From positions 21,314,488-21,378,487 of the forward strand of contig OZ029917.1 of NCBI GenBank assembly GCA_964023275.1: 64,000 nt of DNA, in the 5' to 3' direction. Position numbers and translations under genes: made by a program. Source of the DNA: Norana najaformis (taxonomy: Eukaryota > Annelida > Clitellata > Crassiclitellata > Hormogastridae). Positions 50,277 through 60,618 of this stretch are shown here, piece by piece (position 1 is the stretch's first letter; every line of letters starts with the position of its first letter). The notes beneath the pieces are model-generated. The model did no database searches. It had not been told where the DNA came from and was given only the letters and a program-made list of their open reading frames with translations.

Positions 50277-51867
50277 ATGTATGATATGAACGTTAACGCG
50301 CCACCTGTGGCACCGGTCTACTTGGAGAAGGACAGGCTGTATCTGCCATCCTTCGACCAGCCGCAGCATCCTCACTGTCGTCCTCCGGAAGACCATGTGC
50401 ATCCCATGACCAGTCAGAGCCGAGAGCTTCTCTTCGGAAACGACAACAGCTCCGTCAACAGACAAACAAGAATCGGCCGACAGTGGTCCAGGCCAGACCC
50501 AATACCCGGTAGGCATCGATATAAACGAATGAATGGAAGGATGGATTAATGGATAAATGAATGAACGAACGAACGAACGAACGAATGAACGAATGAAAGC
50601 TTGTGGATAAGACGAAATCTACACTCACAATCTCATATTCACACTTCCTGTGATTGCACACAACGCTCGAACTCGCCTGGCCTATACAGTATATATGTAT
50701 ATATATATATACCGTATAGGCCAGGCGAGTATATATATATACGTGCCTATCTTTCATCGAAGGATTCTGTCAAAGCTTGATTCCTCTTCAGCTGGTCATC
50801 GGCACTGAAGCTTTGATCACATCTGCACGGAGGAAAAACTTATTAATTGTCTCGGTTCACGCGTTGAATATTAAGTAAGACTTCTGCAGATTTGCTTTCG
50901 GAAGATTTTGGTGGTGGTGGCGGCGGCGGCGGCGATGGCGGTGGTGGTGGTGGTTGTGGTGGTAGTTGCACAAGTTTTGAGGATAACGCGCACAACAATT
51001 TTCTGCCAGCGCACACATTTTGTGAGCGTTCAGGTTAGTTCAGATAGGAAGTTGCCTCTGAAAGAGCTTAGTGAAAGTAAGTGGAACTGCAAAGACAGTT
51101 CACTGGCTGTTTATGCTGTAGGTAACCATAATGGAGATGCCAAGCTATGATGCTTTAGTTTATTTAGATCAATTTTATTCCAAGAGCTAAACCTAACACA
51201 TTTGTAGGTTGGAGGCGGTTTAAATTGGAAGTCAAAGATTGAAAAAATAGTAGTATAATTTGAAATATATGACTTAATAGGAGTATCTGAATGAATCGAT
51301 TGTGAATCAGAACGAGTTATCAGGATATCTAGGGTATAACCACTGTTTCGTGTCAAACCCTTCCACCATATAAAAAATGCTGAAGAACAATGACCTGATA
51401 CAACAGGATGAATATTAAAGTCATCCAAAGTAACTATTTTAGAAGGAGAGGAAATCAAACATTAGAGTAGTGACTGAAATTCATTCAAGAAACAAATAAT
51501 TACTAATATATCTCAGCTGAAGAGGCAGACATATTATCCAGAAAACAAAACTTCACAGACCAAAAGTGATTACTTATTAAAACAAACGCAATGAGTTACT
51601 TAACTTTGGAACACACCCAACTTACTCATTTCAGGCTTCCATCTTGAAAAGAGCATTTTATGAAAAAACACGCCACGAAACTAAAAAGATAACATTAGTA
51701 GAATTATGAGGAAAACTAATAATAATAAATTCTTGTCTTTGTTTATGTGTGCAGGCGAACCTTACACGGGGGCAAAGTGGCAAAAAATTGGGCACGCCCT
51801 TCTCGGAACTTGTCCTATTCGGTCATTCACTCCAGCCTATGAAACCTTGGCCACCATTTCCGATTGA
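50277..51867 (+). CDS. Candidate small two-exon gene, unknown function
   Basis: Exon A 50277-50508 ends CCCG|GTAGGC. Exon B 51755-51867 begins after gtttatgtgtgcag and ends in TGA. Phase matches exactly (1 nt plus 2 nt), giving 114 aa without joining artefacts. The protein begins MYDMNVNAPPVAPVYLEKDR and ends TPAYETLATISD; it is rich in Pro, His, Arg and aromatic residues, with no signal peptide or membrane segment. GC content rises within both exons. An AG acceptor at about 50242 means that an upstream exon could exist. The short, basic, proline-rich layout recalls ciliary microtubule-inner proteins, but I recognise no family. Support is reading frame, splice sites and composition only. Confidence 0.5.
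50562..50600. repeat. (GAAC)n/(GAAT)n microsatellite
   Basis: Runs of gaacgaacgaac with gaat variants, in the intron of the candidate plus-strand gene. Confidence 0.85.
50671..50730. repeat. 17-bp perfect inverted repeat around (TA)n
   Basis: actcgcctggcctatac (50671-50687) and gtataggccaggcgagt (50714-50730) are exact complements. The 26-bp spacer is almost pure TA and self-complementary, so about 60 bp can form one long hairpin. A further (TA)n follows the right arm. Confidence 0.9.
50910..50976. repeat. (GGT)n/(GGC)n trinucleotide repeat
   Basis: Compound ggt and ggc units in the intron of the candidate plus-strand gene. Confidence 0.85.
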
Positions 51868-54107
51868 GGACTTACTCCATTGTTATCACTAAATCGATTG
51901 TTAGGTATACCATTCGAGATATCGATTAACCACCTGTCTCATCCGCTGCCACGTATGACGAACCTGATGACGACAGTAGCCTCTGCATCCCGTTTAAGAT
52001 GAGTTCAGTGCCAGCTTAGAGCCTGAACATTCACGAGTAGACCTATTAATCACAAGTATTATCATTCATCAGTATTATTTATAAGCATTTTTCGTAACTG
52101 TTATTCACAACTAATATTCAAAGGCATTATAATTCACAGGTATACTATAAATGACTATTATTCATGAGTAGGCCTCTTAGCCTATTTATTGAAGCTGTAA
52201 CATGACATAAAGAAGTAGGCTATTTAAAGTCGTATTACAGGCGTTCAGGTTGAAAGAAATAATCAAAAAACATTCAAAACTGTAGTAGTTTGCCAATTAT
52301 TGATGACGTTGTCTTCGAACTGTAATATACGATTTGTTGTAAGTGAAATTCTTATCTTCAGATGAACATAGGGCCTGCAACGGTCTTTTTGCACAGAATT
52401 ACAAAGATACGCACTGCTGTCTTTCCATCTGACTGAAACCATTGCCAGCATCGGTAAAAAACTGAACTATCGGATTCTCGATCTAACCACTAAATTTTAT
52501 CAGTAAATATTATTCCACCAGCCATGGGCGTATCTAGGGAGTCATGGCCTGCGTCGGTTGCAGCATTTGAAAAAATACGAGGATAACAATAAATAATCCT
52601 GTAAAAGTGATATCTAGTTTGGATTTGGACTTTGATTTTCTCCATTTATTTAAAGTTGGCCCTTAGTACATTGGCTTTGATCAATCCGGCTCCATCATTT
52701 TTTCTCGGCAGTCTGTCCAGCCGACTCTCACAACTCCCACGCAGTCTGGTAAGGTCTTCAGGATCTGATGTTGAACTGCTTCAACTGTTGCTTGCGATGT
52801 CTACGCAACCATGGCAACAAGTTGCGCTAAACTGCCAACCTCGCTAGAGATTTCTCCACCACCTCAGATGCAATGGACGACAGACTTTAGTATATACTTA
52901 GCCTGGACAGTATCATCCTGTTTTAATGAAAACGAGACGGGCCCCTTTAAAGAACCACGAACCCAGGTGCCAGCAATCCTATGTCCCCCTCTCCCCGTTC
53001 GTCGGAGAGAGGGGAGCCTAGGATTCCAAGTTGCCCAGATGCTATATGATAATAAATCTAGGCTGATAAAGGAACCCCTACCAGGGCTATCGTCTCATAT
53101 TCTAAGAAAAGCCATAAAATATAATTGCATATTTGTTATATATACATATAACTACACTAATCTTTAGTCAATTACAGATCAAAATTCATTTATTTGATTA
53201 AAAAGTATGGCCTACTACTAAATAATTATGCTACCAGTTGTAACGTGCTTGCTTAACGGATTGCTTCGATAGTGGTTTATGGCTGCAGTGTTATTTGTCA
53301 AAAACGCAGGCGCGTTGTTCCAGTGGTAAGCATGCTAGACTGTCGGCCCAGAGATTCTGGGTTCAAAATTAATCTCTGTCAAAGACAGACAGATTTTTCG
53401 AGATTACTGATTCACTGGCGCTACTTAGCGAACTCAGCTATAAGCCTAAAATAAGTACATTGACTACATTGTCAGTAAGAAGACCAGACGGCGGGGAAGA
53501 GGACTGACAATCCGCCATCATATACCTTTAGCTAATTATTTAACAGTCTGGTGTTGTAGTAACACGTCATAACATGAAAACAAAGCAAGAAAATCCACTT
53601 AGCCGATGAGACAGATCTGCGTATCTGTCACTACTGCAGTCGAGTAAAAACGTTTTCAGCTTTTGTTAGGTTGTGCAGTACATCGTCTACAAAGCTGTGA
53701 AATCTGGACCAGAATAGAACATGAGAATCTAAAGCTAACGTAGGGAAATTATGTACTTTGTGAAGACAAAACGCTCAGCTTCAGTGGGTTTCCTGGGCCT
53801 CACTGAGGGCTACGTCCACAGACTCTCGTATAGGCTGGCCCTCGGAGCTCGCCATGTGACCCCCTTTGCTGAAATCCTGGATCCGCCCTTGCCACCATCT
53901 ATGGAACGGAATATTGAGGTTTGGTTGTTTGCTTATGGTGTTGTCGCTGCAACTTGAAATGTTCAAGTGGCTTTGATCAAGTGCACGTACTGGCGTGTCT
54001 ATACAAATACTTTGCTGAGTCTCTTGTGTGATCAAGTGCACATAGTCGCATATTTGGATAAAGTCCTGCTGAGTCTCTTGTACGATCAAGTGCTTATAGT
54101 CACGTGT
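51868..54107. other. Intergenic DNA between the small plus gene and the DC-STAMP gene
   Basis: No gene is supported. It contains the SINE copy at 53303-53520 and the first two units of a 55-bp tandem repeat beginning at 53975. Open frames at 52632-52847 and 52811-53167 overlap a GC-richer patch that I do not recognise. Confidence 0.4.
53303..53520 (+). mobile_element. tRNA-derived SINE, copy 3
   Basis: Box A-like cagtggtaagcatgctagac and box B-like gggttcaaaatt are followed by the same body blocks as the copies at 34477 and 36305 (cactggcgctacttagcgaa, ctcagctataa, cattgtcagtaagaagacc). No perfect target duplication was found by eye. Confidence 0.7.
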
Positions 54108-54138
54108 TCAAACAAATACTTTGCTGAATCTCGTGTAT
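53975..54138. repeat. Three tandem ~55-bp units spanning the DC-STAMP gene stop codon
   Basis: Units start with gatcaagtgc at 53975, 54030 and 54084 and share tactttgctgagtctcttgt-like cores (the middle unit is most diverged). The third unit contains the last codons and the stop (54108-54110) of the DC-STAMP-domain gene. The terminal coding sequence has therefore been duplicated into the 3' UTR, or the repeat has expanded across the stop. Confidence 0.85.
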
Positions 54139-57100
54139 GACTGGAGGTCGTCATCGAGGGTGTCATTGGCGTCATCGTTGCTCTCGCTGCAGCATCCGTG
54201 GAGACACAGAGGACAGATCCTCTGCAGATCCTCGTAGCACTCCCTGCAGTAGACGCCCTGGCACCTCTCCGTCTCGCACATGCGGAACCCGCCACGCGCA
54301 CCTGCACCCCTGCACACGAGGCAGCGCGGCCTCGGGCACAGAAAGCGACGACTGCCACCGGAAGCGCTGCCATGGCGACGGGCGGCCATCTTGTGGCAGA
54401 CGCTGACCTGGGCGTACATTTGGTCTTGGTGGTGGTTACCTCGAACCAGCTGGTGGAGTAGGTGCGGCAGACGAGCCCTCTGGCCAAGTACAACGCTGTG
54501 CAGGTAGACGAGTCGTGTCTTCTCGCGGTCGGGGTAGAAGTACCCGGTCGCCCAGTTTCTCAGCCGAAGAAGGTAGGCCTTAAAGAGCAGGGTGCCGAGC
54601 AGTAGCACGTACAGACAGACAAGGGCCATCAGGGTGACGAGTGACGGAGCTTTTGGCACCGGAAGACAGGCCTGTGTGTCGCCGCTGAAGTTGAACCAGC
54701 GTCCGGGGTGGAAGCCCTTGAGGAAGATGTCCAACAGTTCGACGATGATGCCCTGGCCAGTGACGACCAGCTCCAGGCTGTCGCTGCCCGTCACGTCGAA
54801 TCCCGAGCGGCTGTGTCGCTCCACGAGGGCCAGGACCCAGTAGAGAACGTAGTCGAAGGCGTAGCAGCTTGCCGACAGCAGGACGTGCAGCGCAAAGACA
54901 CACAAACCGGAACTGGTCAAGCCTCTTTCTGGAGGAGCCAGAGCCAGATTGTCAGTCTCGATGAGGTAGTTCTTTTCATACTTGCGCAGCGGAAGCACCG
55001 AGACGCCGCCAAACTTTGACCTCTGCAAGTCGATAGCCTTGAACTGGTCGGTGACGTAGAAGTTGTCGTAAGCGTCACGTGACATGTAGTGCTTGAGGTG
55101 AAGGTAGGCGGATTGGATCAGCAGGAACAACGACAGTGGCGCCATCTTCTTCAGCACTCCGATGACCAGTTCGAAGTAGGCTGTGCGCGACTCGAACTCC
55201 TCGCCCACTCTTCGGCGGATCTGGAAGAGGACCTCGGTGACGTTGCGCGATCGGTCGTAGGGCTCTGATGACACGTAGAACTGCAGTGACCCCTGAAGGG
55301 CGGTCATGGCCGACTGGGTGGCGTTGATCGCGTCCTGGATCGCTTCACCCGCCCACTTGGACGGCTGGCAAAGCGTCTCGCTGTCATTCAGACTGTGACA
55401 GACTAGGACCATGTCCAAAGGTTCACAGATGTCGCGATCAGATCCAGTAAAATCGATCTCGTCAATCACGCTAGAAATATTGATCGTCATATGCATAACT
55501 ATTACCTGAAATTCTCAAGCATTATGAAATTTAAGTGTTTATATTAGGCCTATTAAGTAAGTCAGTTATTATTTCTCAAAAGACTTAACTGATGGATCCA
55601 GTATTACATAGGTAGATTTTACTTTGGTTTCATCAATTCAAAAATTTCATAATTTATTAGGCTTATAATTTTCTTTGCCTTAAAGTACTCTAATTATTAT
55701 TTTTAAATTGCAATTAGCGTTTTTTTTCACGCATAAACACGCGGATATACTTTTCGTAAAAGAAATTTATGAGACAGCGTGAATGAGCTGTGACTGCAGA
55801 GCACGGTGTTATTTTATGTTATAGGAAGTAACTTGAGTAGGCGCTCAGGTCTGTGAGTGGGAGCGAAATAAACGGAGAAAATGCATTCTAGTGGGCGATT
55901 GTTTGAACCTGCTGACCCCATCTCCTACAAAAAGCACTGTGCGGTAAACTAATGCTGTAATAATGCAATTACCTGATGTAACAGACATTTCATATAGGGC
56001 CGTTCAAGGTAGGGACTTCAGCTAAGAATTTGAAGGGGCGCTATATGAATGCTCATATAGTTACTTTACCTTCCATCTTCGTCGAAGACCTGGCGCTTGT
56101 GGTGCTGCTGCTGCTGCTTTGTTGACCATCGGTCAGGGTTAATCCGGTCAAGAACGACCCTGGCGTGGTGGTAGACGGTACCTAAAGCGCCCATCACTCC
56201 GAGACACTGGTCCTGAGCCTTGTGGATGCCAGTGGCACACGCGTTGAAAGCCAAGTCAACTAGGTTCTTGCAAGTCTACAAGAATCACATGGTCCACGAA
56301 ATTTAGAAACACTCATTGATTAGCTTATCTATTTATTATCTATTATCTATTACTGTAATTATTATCGATACTATACTACTGCTTCCACTCCAACTCTTCC
56401 TCCCAATACTACCACAACTCCAAATACTACTCCCACCATCACTGCTTCGACCATCACCATCAACACAACCACTACTGCCGCCACCACTGGTGGCAACTGG
56501 TGGCGAACTATTGGCACACTGTGGTCCCAACAAACGTGGCTGTCAGTGTCGGCAATACACATGTACATGCCCTACCAAACTTGATACGTACTGAGACACG
56601 GACAATATATGTGACACGGTGTCCGAAAGGCTACCTCTTCGGCTTTTAACTATGCGTCTTGAGTTCGAATAATGGCCCAGTTAGTCAGGCCACTATTCGA
56701 ATAAGCCCACTGCTTAACCAATATACTGGTCAAGGACCGGGTTGACCTAGGCAATCGGTTGTAAATTGTAGGGTGAAACTACACTGGGCCAATGTTAATG
56801 GCCGAAAGTTGGATGGAGTTTCAAATAAGCTGTTGGCCGATGTCGGATGTACAATCATTCGCCGATAGTCACCATGATGTCGGGCCAAAATAGATCCAAT
56901 GTATGTGAGCTGACTGGGATTAACACTGCAATTACCATTTAGACTTACCCAGAATGGCATTTCTAGTGCGCAACTGGCACCCTATTAAGATGCCCATAAC
57001 ATCCTTATCTGTCAAATCTTAGCACCTTTGAGAGGCTCATAAAGGGAATTTCACAATATCGAGATGCACACATAAATAAGTAAGCGTCTGTACACGCGAA

Positions 57101-59030
57101 AAACCCTGACCTTGCGTGTTCCGAAGAGCTGTAGTCGTCCGTTGTGAATGTCCATTTCGACTCCGTTGAGTCCTTCGTCGAGGGGTCTAAGTCCGCGACT
57201 GACGTTGACCGCTGCCTCCTGCAGCCTTCCAATGGTTCCGTTCAGCTGGGCCATCATGCTGTCGAACGGCTTCAGGAACAGCATCATCTGGTTGTACGAC
57301 TGCTCCGCGCTGCAACCCATCGACCGCGAGATCTCGTGCACGCTCACGTAGACGTTGCTCACCGGTCCACAGAACAGCAGACCGGAAATGAGGACGACGA
57401 ACGACAGGCGACCTCTGGCGGTACACAGCGACGGAAGGAGGATGCTGGCGAGGCAACGACAGACACGCGACAGAGACAGGAACACGCTAAGCAACAGAGC
57501 AACGGCGCCACTGATGGAGGCTGATACGAGGAAACAGTAGTCGAGATGATAGAACATCCACAGACAGAGCACGATCCCAACTGCCTGGCCAACCGTGACG
57601 GAGACAGCCAATCGGTAGCACTTGTTCTCAGCCTGGGAGCCAGAGTAGTATACCGGTTCGCGGTAGATCCTGTCCATCTGTAACTCGCCCGTCTTTTCCT
57701 CGTGAGGATCCGCGAACCCATGACCCGGAAGTAATTTCCGGTCTGTGCAGGTATGAGAACATTTAAAATTTCCAATACGCTTTGTGTCCATCCTCTCTCC
57801 GACCGTATTTCTCATTTGAGATGGCACCCCTTCTTCCGCATTTATGTAGCGCTCCTCGTCTTCGCAAAGCTCCTCCGGCGTCCGTGTTGGCACCCCTCGT
57901 GAAGCCCGGATGACGAACCCGAGACTCTGTGACCTCGAAGTAGCTTCCGTGTCAAACACCAACGAAGAGGGCTTTGTTTGGGGTAGTAGGGGCAGTTCCG
58001 TCGGGGGAGTGGCGATCCTAGACTTGGGCGGAGGCAGGACCAAAGTGGCCCCTGGAAATGGAGGAGTGGTTGTAAGTTGACCAATGAGGGATCCACGACA
58101 GCTGCACTCCATCGATTCTTCTTCTCGAAGTCGTTCGAGAATCCTATCTTCCGCCGTCAATTTAGCCACCATCGGTTCTGTTAACAGCTCCCTCTCTCTA
58201 CAGGCCAAGTTCTTTTCCAGGTTGGGTTTCACTATCATCCGCGGCTTCTTGATCCAGCGCCCACGTTTCTGACTCGCCTGCGCGTAGTTCGATTTGGTAC
58301 CGCCAGGGGGCAGCGATGGAACTCCGTACTCTGGACAGCTGGAACATTCCTTTAGAAAGCCATCTGGTGTTGGCAGATCATCTGCGGGCTCCTCCTCGTC
58401 CGACAGTGGAGTCGTCCCGTTGATGGCGGACTTTGTGCCCGGGGCGTAGTACCTAATCTCCGATGAAGGGTACTCGTTGTCAACGGGGTTCGAAGCCTGT
58501 CTGTCCTTGCGTGTCGACTTTCCCAGGTACGACCGCCTGCGTCTATCTCCTCCCTCAGCAGCAGCCGTAGGACTAGACGCTCTTCTGTTCTCGCTGTCCG
58601 ACTGATGCACTCTGCATCGGTGTCCTGTCTCCGCAGCCGGCGTGGGATGCAGCGAAGATGGATGGATGTAGCGGATGCACCTCGTCGGAAAGATGCCAAC
58701 TGCGCTTGCGCGGCTGACGTTTCTGCCGAGGCTCCATCCGTTGCCGAGGTCCCTTACAGACTCGAGGACGTCTCCGACACGAAGGGAAATCTCTCCGTCC
58801 AGCTGGGGTTCGTAGCTGAGGACCGTCTGATGTAGGACGCCTGGTGGAGCTGGGGTGACTGGGCTGAGTGGAGTGGTCGGTGCTGAAACGGACATCTTGG
58901 CGCCCTGCAGGCACAACAGACATCTAAGCTTTGACGGGCTTTGCTGCCCCGACATCGACATTGAACGGATTACATCCATAGCTCCACAGATCTCTTCTTC
59001 GTCTAATTGCCTTGGTCTTTTTTCCTTCAT
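54108..59030 (-). CDS. DC-STAMP-domain membrane protein with N-terminal SH3 and C-terminal RING-like finger
   Basis: Homologue of DCST1/DCST2 (Drosophila Sneaky, C. elegans SPE-42/SPE-49), sperm-surface proteins needed for gamete interaction in known animals. Exons 5' to 3': 57111-59030, 56070-56275, 54108-55470; in phase, 3489 nt, 1162 aa (human DCST1/2 about 700-775). Residues 66-122 read as an SH3 domain: VLSYEPQ (ALYDY position), EISLRVGDVL, GNGWSLGRN, GIFPTRCI. A basic/proline-rich linker leads to membrane segments near 473-495, 498-520 and 542-562. CKNLVDLAFNAC and a DxxxxIHKAQDQC-like Cys region follow, then segments near 808-834, 895-925 and 985-1010. A C4C4 finger (CLVC, CETERC, CREC, CPLC) spans 1092-1131. 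MKEKRPRQ is the first ATG after an in-frame TGA. The 450-residue extension lies in the same uninterrupted exon as the first membrane segments, so it is not a splice-model artefact. Assignment between DCST1 and DCST2 is uncertain. Confidence 0.92.
56031..56050 (+). repeat. GGGGCGCTATATGAAT tail motif
   Basis: Copy of the dispersed tail family, ending about 20 bp from a DC-STAMP gene exon border, inside its second intron. Confidence 0.45.
56664..56701. repeat. 14-bp imperfect hairpin next to a tRNA box B-like sequence
   Basis: ttcgaataatggcc and ggccactattcgaa pair at 13 of 14 positions around a 10-nt loop. The left arm overlaps gagttcgaata, which resembles a tRNA B box, and so may be part of a SINE head. 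Confidence 0.6.
56780..56905. repeat. GGCCGA-rich repeat-like segment in DC-STAMP gene intron
   Basis: Several near-palindromic ggccga and tcgggcc words (tggccgaaagttgg, ttggccgatgtcgg, tcgccgatag, gatgtcgggccaa) cluster here. They are similar to the 46559-46574 palindrome, so this is probably a second fragment of the same unidentified repeat. Confidence 0.4.
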
Positions 59031-59049
59031 CCTTCTTCGTCATTCCTTG

Positions 59050-59240
59050 CCTCTATTATTGCTCTCTCTGTCTCTTTCTCTCTTAACTCTCTCTCTATCT
59101 CTCTGCCTTTCTCTGTTCTCTCTCTTAGGTGTCTGTCTGTCTGATTTCTCCCTTTCTTCTCTCCCCTTCTGTCTTCCTAGCTCTTGCTTCTTTTTTCTCT
59201 TTCCCGCTTTCTCTTTCTTCTTCTCTCTTTCTATGTCTGT
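59050..59240. repeat. CT-rich (GA-rich in gene sense) tract upstream of the DC-STAMP gene
   Basis: Imperfect ctct/tctt run of about 190 bp immediately 5' of the start codon. In the gene's sense it is a polypurine GAGA-type sequence in the 5' UTR or promoter. It could affect chromatin or simply be low complexity. Confidence 0.7.
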
Positions 59241-59849
59241 TCAAGTCTCACTCCGAGTCTTTCTGTCCGGATCCTTGGAAATTTAGTTTTATTGATTCGG
59301 TCGATCGACCATTATTGGCTTGATTACGACAGAATCTAATTTTCTAGCGGTCCTTGCGCTGAGAACCTTGCCCTCCCCCAAGTACACTTCTGAGCGCCTT
59401 AGATTTGATAAAGACGCGAGCTTTCAACCCTACTCAGCGCCAGTACATCTTCCCTCGTCTATACGCTAGTAAATAGGTCTATTGATTTTGATCTGAGATC
59501 AGTCGGATTTCCTCAATCAAACTTGAACATCAAATAGAACAACAATTTGTATCTCATTTCCAGCTTGGAATTTAATAGACTGCTGACGGCATTACGTTTA
59601 CTTCGTGGCTTACTTCATCTACCAATATACTTGATACATGACCATGAGGTTGAGGCCCATCTTTTCATCTGCAACGTAGAATTCGAGCAACTTACATTTC
59701 TGATTGTGTGGCTTAACAGTATAATCACTGTATAGGGTTCTCAATGCGAAGACATCTTATACATTTTTGCATGATGTTGTCCGAGCGTAAACATTACCAT
59801 AGGCATTCATCAGCACCCAAGATGCTTAGACCGGCCTAATTACGGTGCC
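59241..59849. other. Unassigned upstream DNA
   Basis: Nothing recognisable apart from the DC-STAMP gene 5' flank. Short open frames only. Confidence 0.4.
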
Positions 59850-60618
59850 AGGATGAAGACAAAAGTCGATGAGACAGATCAAAGGTTCAGATTCATCTCT
59901 GAGTTCAAAGTCGCGTCTCGGATTCGGATACTCTATACTCGTCAAGAAATACTTAACATAGTCCGTTTAAATAACACATCAACGGAGAGGAAATAGAAAA
60001 GGTAGAGGAATTTTGTTACCCGTGAAGCATTGTCTCGCAAGATGCAAAATGCCACAAGGAAATTAGAGGAAAGAACAGCAATGGGGCAAAGACGCATTCT
60101 CAAAGCGAAAAAGTTACTGAGAGGAAAACTGAACAAGAACTTTTAAAGAAAGGAATGGTTAAAGGTCGGATATGGGATATGGTGTTCTATGAATCCGAAA
60201 CATGGACCATGAGAAAGTAGGGCATCAAGCTTTTGGGAGCCTTCGAAGTGTGGATTGGGCATGGAATAGAAAAATTAGTTGGTGGGAAGCATATAACAAA
60301 CGCGGATTTTCTGCGTTAGCTACAAAAAGGGATTGGCAGAGAAAATGGATTAGTCACATACTGAGAGGGAATTGACTTCTGAGAACCGTAACTGAGGGCA
60401 AAATTCATGGGAGTAGGACAAGAGGAAGACCGACACAGATGCTGCTGGATTCGATGATAACGGATGGATACAGGAGGCTGAAATAAGACGCATGCATGAA
60501 ATTGTATGACATTGTATGACGTATTATGGCATTGTATGATGTTCAGCACTGAGAAGAATGGCGTGTGTCATCGGTAGCTAAAACCTACCCGAGGGCAGAG
60601 AACCAGAAGAAGAAGAGA
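59850..60618 (+). mobile_element. Degraded LINE 3' end
   Basis: The translation, read across several frames with stops, gives the tail of a non-LTR reverse transcriptase: YESETWTMRK, KRDWQRKWISHILRGN, TVTEGKIHGSRTRGRPTQML, DSMITDGYRRLK. It ends in an agaagaagaagaga-type tail at about 60605-60620. It is 5'-truncated, with several frame breaks and stops, so it is inactive. The clade was not determined. Confidence 0.75.

Noticed and set aside
55471-55496. Separate DC-STAMP gene start at ATG 55494-55496
   Set aside because: The acceptor at 55470 joins in phase to the upstream exon, and the upstream exons encode the N-terminal half of the same family.
57144-57524. Plus-strand and other-frame open reading frames over the DC-STAMP exons
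   Set aside because: GC-rich coding shadow of the real minus-strand exons.
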